DNA from: Prevotella sp. UBA1395
GTDB taxonomy: Bacteria > Bacteroidota > Bacteroidia > Bacteroidales > Bacteroidaceae
NCBI GenBank assembly: GCA_002305235.1
Contig: DBQL01000180.1
Location: 4,243-11,173 of the forward strand
Length of the DNA stretch: 6,931 nt
Direction: 5' to 3'
The position numbers were made by a program, and so were the translations under genes. Each line of letters starts with the position of its first letter. Position 1 is the first letter of the stretch. Of the stretch, positions 1 through 6,343 are shown piece after piece. Under the pieces are notes generated by a model that ran no database searches, had not been told where the DNA came from, and was given only the letters and a program-made list of their open reading frames with translations.

Positions 1-399
1 CTTGCCCGTGGCACCTGTCACGAAACCGGCAAGGAGGTTCTTCAGTGAGATGGTCTTGGTGGAATCGTTGCCATAAACCTCATGGTTGATGCCCTTGACA
101 AGCTGGGTTGAGAGCTGCTGTCCTACCTGAAGACCCATGATATAGGCCGCCTTTTTCTTGTCATCGCCCGCGTTCACGCCTTCATTGATACCTTTCACAA
201 AGTCGTCGATGTAGGCAGTGTCGATCACTTGACCCTGCTGGATGGCCTGACGGACATACTGCGACTGTACCAAACCGATGGCATAGCTCATGGAGTCTAC
301 ATCTGTTTTCAGGTCAGCCTTAGGAGTTGATGAGTTGCCACATGCACTGAATGTTGCCGTGGCGATAGCCATTGCGGCTAAAACTTTCAAACTTTTCAT
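1..399 (-). CDS. FKBP-type peptidyl-prolyl isomerase lipoprotein, N-terminal part (cut by window edge)
   Basis: The minus strand is open from an ATG at 399-397 to the left edge, giving the first 133 residues. The product starts with Met-Lys and a hydrophobic segment ending in a lipobox-like Phe-Ser-Ala-Cys, with Cys20 as the probable lipidated residue, so a membrane-anchored envelope protein is likely. Residues about 34-133 match the helical dimerisation domain found before the catalytic domain of Mip/FkpA-type FKBPs: SMSYAIGL near 36-42 and AAYIMGLQVGQQL near 84-96 are the two repeated helix signatures. The catalytic FKBP domain would lie beyond the window. The family catalyses cis-trans isomerisation of Xaa-Pro bonds and often acts as an envelope chaperone. 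The start lies 28 bases after the stop of the upstream isomerase gene with no promoter between, so the two are probably co-transcribed. The product class is well supported; the C-terminal half is unseen. Confidence 0.85.
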   Translation of the reverse strand, partial: MKSLKVLAAMAIATATFSACGNSSTPKADLKTDVDSMSYAIGLVQSQYVRQAIQQGQVIDTAYIDDFVKGINEGVNAGDDKKKAAYIMGLQVGQQLSTQLVKGINHEVYGNDSTKTISLKNLLAGFVTGATGK

Positions 400-427
400 T
401 TGTTTAATTAGATTTTATCTGTATGAT

Positions 428-1009
428 TTATTTCACTTTGATCAGCTCCACGTCGAAGATGAGCGTGGCAAAGGGCGGAATCGACTGTCCGGCTCCGCGC
501 TCGCCATATCCCAATGTGTAAGGGATGAAGAAGCGATACTTGGCACCTTCCTGCATGAGCTGGAGCCCTTCGGTCCATCCTGCAATCACCTGATTGAGCC
601 CGAACGTTGCTGTTTCGCCACGCTGATAGCTGCTGTCGAACATCTGTCCGTTGATGAGCGTACCCTCATAGTGGCATTCCACTTGGTCGGTGGCGGCGGG
701 TTTCTTGCCGTTACCCTCTTTCAACACTTGATATTGCAATCCCGAAGGCAGTGTCACCACACCCTCCTTCTTGCCGTTCTCGGCCAAAAAGTTTGCGCCT
801 TGAGCCTTGGCTTCGCCGGCCTGCTCCTCCGCTTTCTTCTCGAAGAAGGCCTGTACGGCTGTCTGTGCCTCACTGTCTGTAAGGGCGGCCTTACCCGCAA
901 AGACATCCTTTACCGCCTGAGCGAAATCGTCAACATTCAATTCTGTGGCATTCATTTGCTGGAGCTGATGACCGATGCTCATGCCCAAAGCGTAACTAAC
1001 TTTATCCAT
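428..1009 (-). CDS. FKBP-type peptidyl-prolyl cis-trans isomerase, FklB/Mip-like, 193 aa
   Basis: The protein has an N-terminal helical domain (about 1-85, opening MDKVSYALGMSIGHQL) and a catalytic FKBP domain (about 87-193). Residues expected in the FKBP active-site pocket are visible: Tyr114 in HYEGTL, Phe124-Asp125 in MFDSS, Val141-Ile142 and Trp145 in VIAGWTEGL, Tyr168 in LGYGERG, and the final strand IPPFATLIFDVELI. The enzyme is therefore likely active in proline isomerisation, with the N-terminal domain giving a dimer as in FklB or Mip. There is no signal peptide or lipobox, so a cytoplasmic place is likely, unlike its downstream neighbour. The ATG is preceded by a 30-base leader with a good -7 box, which supports this start. 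It is the first gene of a leftward two-gene unit and diverges from the sirtuin gene. A long plus-strand reading frame over the same DNA is only an antisense shadow. Confidence 0.93.
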   Translation of the reverse strand: MDKVSYALGMSIGHQLQQMNATELNVDDFAQAVKDVFAGKAALTDSEAQTAVQAFFEKKAEEQAGEAKAQGANFLAENGKKEGVVTLPSGLQYQVLKEGNGKKPAATDQVECHYEGTLINGQMFDSSYQRGETATFGLNQVIAGWTEGLQLMQEGAKYRFFIPYTLGYGERGAGQSIPPFATLIFDVELIKVK

Positions 1010-1039
1010 TTCTTATCTTCTATGTTTATAATTAACGCA

Positions 1040-1047
1040 CAAAGATA
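1040..1047 (-). promoter_or_regulatory. Bacteroidetes -7 promoter box for the FKBP operon
   Basis: On the minus strand this reads TATCTTTG, a perfect fit to the Bacteroidetes sigma-ABfr -7 consensus TAnnTTTG. The start codon at 1009 lies 30 bases downstream, so the predicted leader is about 25 bases. A weak -33 candidate (CTTG, minus strand of 1065-1068) lies 17 bases upstream, shorter than the usual 19-21. No Shine-Dalgarno is seen, which is normal for the phylum. Confidence 0.7.
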
Positions 1048-1090
1048 CTATTTTTAATTGTTTACAAGCCTTTTATTCTCAAAAAAATGC

Positions 1091-1098
1091 TATTTTTG
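1091..1098 (+). promoter_or_regulatory. Bacteroidetes -7 promoter box for the sirtuin-CotH unit
   Basis: TATTTTTG fits TAnnTTTG exactly and ends 31 bases before the sirtuin ATG at 1130, giving a leader of about 25 bases. I find no good TTTG/TTG -33 box at the expected spacing, so strength is uncertain. It is divergent from the FKBP promoter, with about 43 bases between the two -7 boxes, so a regulator bound between them could affect both units. Confidence 0.6.
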
Positions 1099-1129
1099 TG
1101 CAATTATAACATTCATTCTACAAAAACCA

Positions 1130-1831
1130 ATGAGAAAGAAAATTGTATTCCTTACGGGCGCGGGCATGTCGGTAGAAAGTGGTTTCAAGACCTTCCGCGG
1201 CAACGACGGGCTGTGGGAAAACTATCCCGTCGAACAGGTGGCCACCCACGAGGGCTGGGAATCCGACCCCGTCTTGGTGACCAATTTCTATAACATGCTG
1301 CGCCGTAAGCTATGGGACGCCCGTCCCAATGAGGGTCATCGGCTCATCGCCAAGATGGAAAACGACTTCGATGTGGCGGTGCTCACGCAAAACGTCGACG
1401 ATCTGCACGAGCGTGCCGGGTCGTCGCATGTGATTCATCTTCACGGCGAATTGTCCAAGGCATGCTCCTCCGTCGACCCTTACGACAGTCGCTATATCAC
1501 CCGCCTCACACCCGAACACAGCGACGTGGAGCCGGGAACGAGGGCGGCAGACGGCTCGCTTCTCAGGCCGTTCATCGTGTTTTTCGGCGAGAGCGTGCCC
1601 ATGCTCGAGCCCGCCGCCGCACAGGCCGCGCAGGCCGATGTATTCGTGATCATCGGCACCTCGCTCAATGTTTATCCCGCCGCAGGACTGGTGAGATACA
1701 CCCGCGACGACTGCCCCATCTACCTCATCGACCCCAACCCCGTCTCCGTCGGGGCCTTGCACCATTTACACCATATACAGAAAGGTGCCTCCGAGGGCAT
1801 GAAAGAACTCGTGGATATACTGAAACCATAA
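1130..1831 (+). CDS. Sir2-family NAD-dependent protein deacylase (CobB-like), 233 aa
   Basis: The family removes acetyl or other acyl groups from lysine using NAD+, giving nicotinamide and O-acyl-ADP-ribose, in the cytoplasm. Sirtuin motifs appear in order: the Rossmann NAD loop GAGMSVESGFKTFRG (10-24), TQNVDDLHERAG (86-97), the catalytic His105 in HLHGEL, RPFIVFFGE (146-154), and GTSLNVYPAAGL (176-187). The length matches the compact CobB core. Oddities: of the four cysteines that normally hold structural zinc, only Cys112 stands where the first is expected; the rest of the 108-145 insert has none. The FYN..RR helix (53-59) has Leu57 where E. coli CobB has the acyl-selecting Arg95. The start chosen is the ATG at 1130; an in-frame extension to 1058 would run through the promoter. 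The downstream secreted-protein gene starts 31 bases after the stop. Substrate is unknown. Confidence 0.92.
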   Translation: MRKKIVFLTGAGMSVESGFKTFRGNDGLWENYPVEQVATHEGWESDPVLVTNFYNMLRRKLWDARPNEGHRLIAKMENDFDVAVLTQNVDDLHERAGSSHVIHLHGELSKACSSVDPYDSRYITRLTPEHSDVEPGTRAADGSLLRPFIVFFGESVPMLEPAAAQAAQADVFVIIGTSLNVYPAAGLVRYTRDDCPIYLIDPNPVSVGALHHLHHIQKGASEGMKELVDILKP

Positions 1832-1862
1832 CTTAAAACCCTTTTTCTCACAACGCAAAAAC

Positions 1863-4814
1863 ATGAGACAATCCCTACTTCTATTATCCCTTCTCATGGG
1901 AATCACCGCCGCCACGGCCAAGCCCAACATCGTCGAGGGCGTGAAATACCAAATCATTTGCAACGAGATGCCATCGGGATGCGTGGTGGATGGTAGCAGC
2001 TTCTCTCAAGCCACACCCTTATATTATTCTTCCACCGCCCCTGCCTCGGATGCCGCCTACTGGCTGTTCACCGAGACAGCCCAAGGCCAATACACCATCC
2101 GGAATGCCGCCACCAAGCAGTATGTCACCTTTGACGGCGAGCGCATAGAGGCTTACAAGCGATATATCAGCATGACAGACCGCCAGCACGGCGACTCCTC
2201 GGTGTGGACGATAAGCAACCAAGGCGGCACGACTTACACCCTCAGGTGTGCCGCCGACAATAACGAGATATGGGATGTGAGGCGCGACAGCTACATCGTG
2301 GGCACCTACAACACCGCGGGAGTAGGCTCCAACCAGCTGTTTACCATCAAGACAGCCGGTGGCGCCACGGTGCAGGAGCAGGCCGCCCCCGCAGCCGGCG
2401 AGACCGGAATCAATGTAGACTCGTGGCTCACGGCCAACATGAGCAGCACCGACAATTGGGACAACGTGGCTTTCTGGGTGAACGGAAGCGGCCGCTACTA
2501 CAACGGCAACGCGAGCGTCGAGGCACCGTTCATCGAGAACTGGCATGACAAATCATTGGGCGGACTGGCCGACAGCCACCTGCTGCAAACCCTTACCCAC
2601 CTGCCGGCCGGCAGCTATACCGTCACCGCCGACATCATTGCCACCGACCAGTCGGGGCGTATCGCCCCCGACGGCGCATTTCTCGTGGCCAACGACAGGT
2701 CGCTGTCGCTGCGCACCCTCAACGGCGTGCCACAGACATACAGCATCACGCTGACCGTCACCGACGGCAAACTCACCACCGGCGTGAGCTTGGCGGGCAC
2801 CACGTGCAACTGGGTTGCCATCGACAACCTGCACCTGACCTATAACGACACGGCCACCCGGCTCATCGCCGGAGAGCGCGAAAAGATACTCGCCGAACTG
2901 CAAGACTACTACGAGACCTCGGCCATCAACCGACACTTAGACTCGCTTGCCACCGTTTACACCCTCTCCACAGAGCTGTTTGCCGCTATGGAGACCTATC
3001 GCAAAAACGCTTTTTTCAGGCCCAAGACCGGTCCGCTGGAGCGCGCCCTGCAACAGCTCACCATCGGACAGCATGGCATGGCCTACGACGAGGAGAACCA
3101 AATCTACTTGGAATCTATCCCCGAGGAATACTTCGGACATGATTTCGCCGCCACCGTGCAATATGCCCCGAAGGCCGGCTACGGCACGCTCCACATCGAC
3201 AACCGGCCCGTTGCCGCCGGATCGACCTATACATTTAAAAACGTGGGGGCCGGAAACACCTACGCCCTGCACGTCACCGACAACCTCGGCAACACCATCT
3301 CGGCCAACCTCACCTTTACCTGTCTGCCCGTGGTACAGCTCTACGGCTCGTTCAGCGACACCTACAACCAAGGCTATCTGCGCGTTTACGAACCCGATGC
3401 CGCAGAGCCGGAGCTGCTCTATGCCAAAGCCAAATGGCGCGGAGGAATAACCAACAACCCCGACAAGCACAAGCGAAACTACCATGTCAAGTTGCTCGAT
3501 GCTGACGGCCAGAAGGCCGAACGCAAGTTTTTCGGGCTGCGCAACGACAACAGCTGGATTCTCGAGGCCGGACAGGTGGATATGAGCAGGGTGCGCAACA
3601 GGGTGCTCACCGACCTGTGGAACGACTTCGCCGCCAAACCATATTATTACACGCAAGAGCCGAAAGCACTCACCGGCACGCGCGGACAATTCGTGGAACT
3701 GCTGCTCAACGGCCGATATGTGGGTATCTACTGCATGACGGAGGCGATGGACCGCAAACAGATGAAACTGAAAAAATATGACGAGACCACCGGCACACAG
3801 CACGGACTGCTGTGGAAATCGTCCGATTGGTCGTACAGTGTGTTTATGGGTCACAACTACAACAGCAACTACTATCCCGGCACATCGCCCGCAAACTACG
3901 ACAACTCGTGGGAGACTTGGGACAACTATGAGAGCAAATACCCCGACTATGACGACTACAACCTGTCTGACTGGGAACCGCTTTGGAACGCCGTGAACTT
4001 TGTATGCACCGCCACGGACGACAATTTCAAGAAGCAGTTCGACACCTATTTCGACTATCCCGTCATCAAAGACTACTATATCCTCATGGAGACCACACTC
4101 TCGGCCGACAACCACGGCAAGAACATGTATTTCGCCGTGTACGACCGGCAGGCTGACCCCAAGGTCACCATCGGTGTCTGGGACATGGACGCCACGATGG
4201 GACAGCGGTGGAGCGACGCCTTCTTCCACAACACCACCATCATGAACCCCGAGCGCGACTATGCCGGATATATCGTCGCCGAAGAGCATGGCGACTATAA
4301 TCTCTTCCGCCGTTTGAGAAACACCAATGCCAATAACTTCAACGAAGAGGTGCGGAGACGATACGCCGAACTGCGCAAGACCTATCTCGCCACAGACGCC
4401 ATCCTCGACCGGTTCAGCACATACCTCGATCGGTTCAAACGATGCGGCGCGGCCGACAGGGAATACCGGCGGTGGAGCGGCGATACCGACATTGCCGGAC
4501 ACACGCTCGATTTCGACAACGAGATGGACTATCTCACCGACTGGGTGACCCGACGCATGAACTACCTTGACAACACACGCTTCAAGATTGGTGAACTGAC
4601 AGGCATCGAGACCGCCGACACCGAGGCGGAAACAAGTGTCAGTGTCAGCGGCGGCAAGCTCCATGTCTTCTCCGACAGGGCGCAAACCCTCACCATTTAC
4701 AGCGTCGGTGGCGCCGTGGTGCGCACCGTTCGGCTCGACCATGCCGGCACTGCGGTCATCTCTCTGCCCTCGGGGGTATATGTCATCTGCCGTCAAAAGG
4801 TGGTTATCCCATAG
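1863..4814 (+). CDS. Secreted CotH-kinase-family protein with beta-trefoil-like N-terminus and sorting-like C-terminal tail, 983 aa
   Basis: A signal peptide is clear (about 1-19, MRQSLLLLSLLMGITAATA). Residues about 24-165 look like a ricin-type beta-trefoil, with repeated W.F/YTIRN and LFTIK strands. About 182-328 looks like a galactose-binding-type beta-sandwich, with LTHLPAGSYTVTADI and WVAIDNLHLTYN. About 430-485 is probably an Ig-like strand domain. The CotH domain spans about 490-900: KWRGGIT (524-530), YHVKLLD (540-546), FFGLRNDNSWILEA (556-569), FVELLLNGRYVGIYCMTEAMDR (610-631), SADNHGKNMYFAVYD (747-761) and GVWDMDATMG (771-780). Asp749, Asn754, Asp774 and Asp776 are candidate metal/ATP ligands. 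CotH proteins are atypical protein kinases, known from Bacillus spore coats. The last 60 residues, with LTIYSVGGAVV and LPSGVYVI, resemble a type IX secretion sorting domain, so surface display or release is inferred. No promoter lies in the 31-base gap to the sirtuin gene. Target and role are unknown. Confidence 0.85.
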   Translation: MRQSLLLLSLLMGITAATAKPNIVEGVKYQIICNEMPSGCVVDGSSFSQATPLYYSSTAPASDAAYWLFTETAQGQYTIRNAATKQYVTFDGERIEAYKRYISMTDRQHGDSSVWTISNQGGTTYTLRCAADNNEIWDVRRDSYIVGTYNTAGVGSNQLFTIKTAGGATVQEQAAPAAGETGINVDSWLTANMSSTDNWDNVAFWVNGSGRYYNGNASVEAPFIENWHDKSLGGLADSHLLQTLTHLPAGSYTVTADIIATDQSGRIAPDGAFLVANDRSLSLRTLNGVPQTYSITLTVTDGKLTTGVSLAGTTCNWVAIDNLHLTYNDTATRLIAGEREKILAELQDYYETSAINRHLDSLATVYTLSTELFAAMETYRKNAFFRPKTGPLERALQQLTIGQHGMAYDEENQIYLESIPEEYFGHDFAATVQYAPKAGYGTLHIDNRPVAAGSTYTFKNVGAGNTYALHVTDNLGNTISANLTFTCLPVVQLYGSFSDTYNQGYLRVYEPDAAEPELLYAKAKWRGGITNNPDKHKRNYHVKLLDADGQKAERKFFGLRNDNSWILEAGQVDMSRVRNRVLTDLWNDFAAKPYYYTQEPKALTGTRGQFVELLLNGRYVGIYCMTEAMDRKQMKLKKYDETTGTQHGLLWKSSDWSYSVFMGHNYNSNYYPGTSPANYDNSWETWDNYESKYPDYDDYNLSDWEPLWNAVNFVCTATDDNFKKQFDTYFDYPVIKDYYILMETTLSADNHGKNMYFAVYDRQADPKVTIGVWDMDATMGQRWSDAFFHNTTIMNPERDYAGYIVAEEHGDYNLFRRLRNTNANNFNEEVRRRYAELRKTYLATDAILDRFSTYLDRFKRCGAADREYRRWSGDTDIAGHTLDFDNEMDYLTDWVTRRMNYLDNTRFKIGELTGIETADTEAETSVSVSGGKLHVFSDRAQTLTIYSVGGAVVRTVRLDHAGTAVISLPSGVYVICRQKVVIP

Positions 4815-4836
4815 TCATTGCCCCACACGCCCGCAC

Positions 4837-4850
4837 GCCGGCATGCCGGC
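4837..4850. repeat. Perfect 14-base palindrome
   Basis: GCCGGCATGCCGGC is its own reverse complement and lies 22 bases after the CotH-family stop codon. It could be a hairpin with no spare loop at RNA level, a protein site, or chance in GC-rich DNA. No T-run follows. Confidence 0.5.
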
Positions 4851-4868
4851 AGCGACTCACAAACAACG

Positions 4869-4930
4869 GGTGTGCCAAATCTCAACGCTGAAAGCAAGGT
4901 GCTTGCAGCCGGAGATTTGGCACACCTTCT
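4869..4930 (+). terminator. Long hairpin, probable terminator of the sirtuin-CotH unit
   Basis: The arms 4869-4883 (GGTGTGCCAAATCTC) and 4912-4926 are perfect 15-base inverted repeats. The 28-base interior folds again: GCAAG (4894-4898) pairs with CTTGC (4902-4906) around a three-base loop, extended by GCT/AGC with a bulge. The right arm is followed by TTCTTTTAT, a modest T-rich tail. It starts 54 bases after the CotH-family stop, as expected for a transcription terminator or an mRNA 3' stabilising structure. A copy of a dispersed palindromic element is another possibility. Confidence 0.6.
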
Positions 4931-5047
4931 TTTATGTCAGTACCGGCAATCGGCAACCTCATGAGATTCTGCCGACAGTCTTCCGGCATGCGCTCAGGCG
5001 AATGACATTGCTGCTCACCGATCGTGTTTTTACATCGGGATACCAAG

Positions 5048-5135
5048 AAAATACAGATGAAATATCTTGAAAAACCCATGAAAAATGGCGCACGAGGCAT
5101 GAAAACGCCCTGAAAAACGTGAAAATCGGGCAAAA
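5048..5135. other. Phased A-tracts, predicted intrinsically bent DNA
   Basis: Runs of three to five A residues begin at 5048, 5060, 5070, 5081, 5102, 5113, 5122 and 5132. Spacings are 12, 10, 11, 21, 11, 9 and 10, that is eight helical turns at an average of 10.5 bases, with one tract missing. Most lie in the word TGAAAA. Such phasing on one strand is the classic cause of static DNA curvature. Binding by a nucleoid protein is an inference. Confidence 0.6.
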
Positions 5136-5143
5136 TATGCCCG
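5127..5143. repeat. Small inverted repeat
   Basis: CGGGCA (5127-5132) pairs with TGCCCG (5138-5143) around a five-base loop. It sits at the end of the phased A-tract run. No T-run follows on the plus strand, so it is not a standard terminator there. Confidence 0.4.
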
Positions 5144-5228
5144 CTTCCGCAACCTATTGATAACAAGCGGTTTACAGCAAAAAGTGATTTCCTTGCGCTC
5201 CGCCCGTCATCCCGGTATGCTGCGATAG

Positions 5229-5338
5229 CTATCTATTCGCATCGCGATTACTATCTATTCGCAAAACGATTACTATCTCATCGCAACGCGAAAAGATAGC
5301 CATCGCCACGCGAAAAAGGCCCATTCGCACCCGAACCG
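5229..5338. repeat. Imperfect 22-base tandem repeat, about five units
   Basis: Units start at 5229, 5251, 5273, 5295 and 5317, exactly 22 bases apart. Units 1 and 2 share CTATCTATTCGCA and a CGATTA end (19 of 22 bases identical). Units 3 and 4 share CATCGC.ACGCGAAAA (15 of 16 bases). Unit 5 keeps only ATTCGCA in phase. The common core is A-T-(T/C)-CGC. A perfect palindrome GATAGCTATC (5224-5233) lies at the left border. The units touch with no spacers. Twenty-two bases is about two helical turns, so every core faces the same side of the helix, as in iterated protein sites. Function is unknown. Confidence 0.65.
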
Positions 5339-5545
5339 AGGTTGAAACATGCTGAAACGACATGACAAACAGCCTCCGATCGGTACTTTCTCGCCCCAAA
5401 ACGCAGGCTCGGCCGGCTGTCGCGAACATCTCTGACGGTATAAAAATGATGAAAGAACCTGACAAAAACATGACTCGCCCATACCTTCGGTTGCACGGCT
5501 GTACACCACCCCCACACCCCGCCGCCGCCATGAAAACATAGGGAA

Positions 5546-5584
5546 AAGCCTACCGCCAAATAGGCATTTACCCGTTGTAGGCTT
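5546..5584. promoter_or_regulatory. Inverted repeat overlapping the barrel-gene promoter, possible operator
   Basis: AAGCCTAC (5546-5553) and GTAGGCTT (5577-5584) are perfect 8-base inverted arms 23 bases apart. A second TAGGC at 5561-5565 could pair with the left arm instead. The right arm touches the -33 TTG and lies in the spacer before the -7 box, so a bound regulator could block or recruit RNA polymerase. It lies upstream of the expected transcript start and so would act as DNA. Confidence 0.4.
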
Positions 5585-5605
5585 GCCGACGACGAATTAT
5601 CTTTG
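5575..5605 (+). promoter_or_regulatory. Bacteroidetes promoter of the outer-membrane barrel gene
   Basis: TTG (5575-5577) and a perfect -7 box TATCTTTG (5598-5605) are spaced by 20 bases, inside the usual 19-21 range. This is the best promoter in the window. Transcription should start near 5612, giving a leader of about 20 bases before the ATG at 5632. Confidence 0.75.
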
Positions 5606-5631
5606 TGGCGATAATCCCAAATTGCAGCGTT

Positions 5632-6339
5632 ATGAAAAAACTATTCCTACTGTGTTTCTCCGCACTGACCGCCGCAACGGCGACGGCGCAATACTATCCC
5701 GACGGGCGACCCATACCGCCCCGCAAGCGCAACGCATACTACAACCGACCCTACACGCGCACCGCACAACCGGCTTTCCCGCGCCATGGCAACACCTATT
5801 ACGGTTTCCGCATTGGCATGGGCGTGGCGACGGTCAGCTCTGACGCGCCGGCTTTAGATGCCAACAACGCCAAGACCGGACTGAACGTGGGCTTCGTGGC
5901 AGGCACGCAAATCACACCCGCCGCACCAATCTTCCTCGAAAGCGGACTCTCATACATCGAGAAGGGGGGCAAGAGCGACTATCAAGGCAACAGGTTTACC
6001 TACGCGCTGAACTACTTGGAGCTGCCCCTGCTGCTCAAATACAAATACCATGCGGCACCGCAAGTGACCATCGAGCCGTTTGTGGGCGGATACCTCGCCG
6101 TGGGCGTGGGGGGCAAAATCAAAGACTATGGAGACCGAAAGGCCTACTCCAGCTTTGACGGCGACGCGCCGAGCAGCTTCAGACGATTCGACGGCGGACT
6201 GAAAGTGGGCTGCGGCGTGGGTTTCGAGATGCTCTATCTCGGACTGAGTTACGACATCGGACTGGCCAACGTGGGCCACTATGACTTTGAGGACACACGC
6301 ACAGGATGCCTCAATCTGGAGGTCGGCGTGAACTTCTGA
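5632..6339 (+). CDS. Outer-membrane beta-barrel protein, PorT-like, 235 aa
   Basis: A signal peptide (about 1-19, MKKLFLLCFSALTAATATA) is followed by Gln20, the common first residue of exported Bacteroidetes proteins. Residues 21-55 are rich in Tyr, Pro and Arg and are probably a periplasmic or flexible lead. From Tyr56 on, alternating strands suggest a barrel of about eight strands: YYGFRIGMGVATV, GLNVGFVAGTQI, IFLESGLSYIEKG, LNYLELPLLLKYKY (126-139), IEPFVGGYLAVGVGG, LKVGCGVGFEM, LYLGLSYDIGLANV and CLNLEVGVNF. The NYLELPLLLKY segment is a hallmark of the PorT / OMP_b-brl_2 family, and the C-terminal Phe fits a barrel-insertion signal. The family's role here is not known; most members are unstudied, while PorT itself serves type IX secretion. 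The ATG at 5632 is chosen because an in-frame GTG at 5605 lies in the -7 box. It appears to be a single-gene unit. Confidence 0.85.
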   Translation: MKKLFLLCFSALTAATATAQYYPDGRPIPPRKRNAYYNRPYTRTAQPAFPRHGNTYYGFRIGMGVATVSSDAPALDANNAKTGLNVGFVAGTQITPAAPIFLESGLSYIEKGGKSDYQGNRFTYALNYLELPLLLKYKYHAAPQVTIEPFVGGYLAVGVGGKIKDYGDRKAYSSFDGDAPSSFRRFDGGLKVGCGVGFEMLYLGLSYDIGLANVGHYDFEDTRTGCLNLEVGVNF

Positions 6340-6343
6340 CCAT

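Larger units (their letters stand above)
4815..5574. other. Long non-coding gap with structured DNA
   Basis: About 800 bases separate the CotH-family stop from the barrel gene. Small open frames exist on both strands (for example minus 4882-5166 and several minus frames over 5229-5559), but they overlap each other, lack promoters, and their products have no recognisable domain, so I treat the gap as non-coding. It holds, in order, a 14-base palindrome, a long hairpin, phased A-tracts, a small hairpin and a 22-base tandem array, each listed separately. Between about 5340 and 5545 I see nothing beyond short palindromes. Confidence 0.6.

Noticed and set aside
290..1057. A 255-residue plus-strand open frame over the FKBP genes
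   Set aside because: It is antisense to a gene with complete catalytic motifs and promoter, and its product has no recognisable domain.
1058..1129. Longer N-terminus for the sirtuin
   Set aside because: The extra 24 codons cross the -7 box, and the sirtuin fold begins right after the ATG at 1130.
2937..4796. A 619-residue minus-strand open frame inside the CotH-family gene
   Set aside because: It is a shadow frame in GC-biased coding DNA; its Val/Gly/His-rich product shows no domain and the sense strand has clear CotH motifs.
4882..5166. A 94-residue minus-strand open frame
   Set aside because: It runs through the hairpin arm and the phased A-tracts, has no -7 box at a suitable distance that I could identify, and no recognisable domain.
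5229..5338. CRISPR array
   Set aside because: Units touch without spacers, diverge from each other, and no cas gene is in the window.
5229..5559. Three overlapping minus-strand open frames of 88-100 residues
   Set aside because: All three frames are open at once, which indicates few stop codons by composition rather than coding; they also cover the tandem array.
5605..5631. GTG start for the barrel protein
   Set aside because: The GTG overlaps the last base of the -7 box, before the expected transcript start, and would bury the signal peptide.
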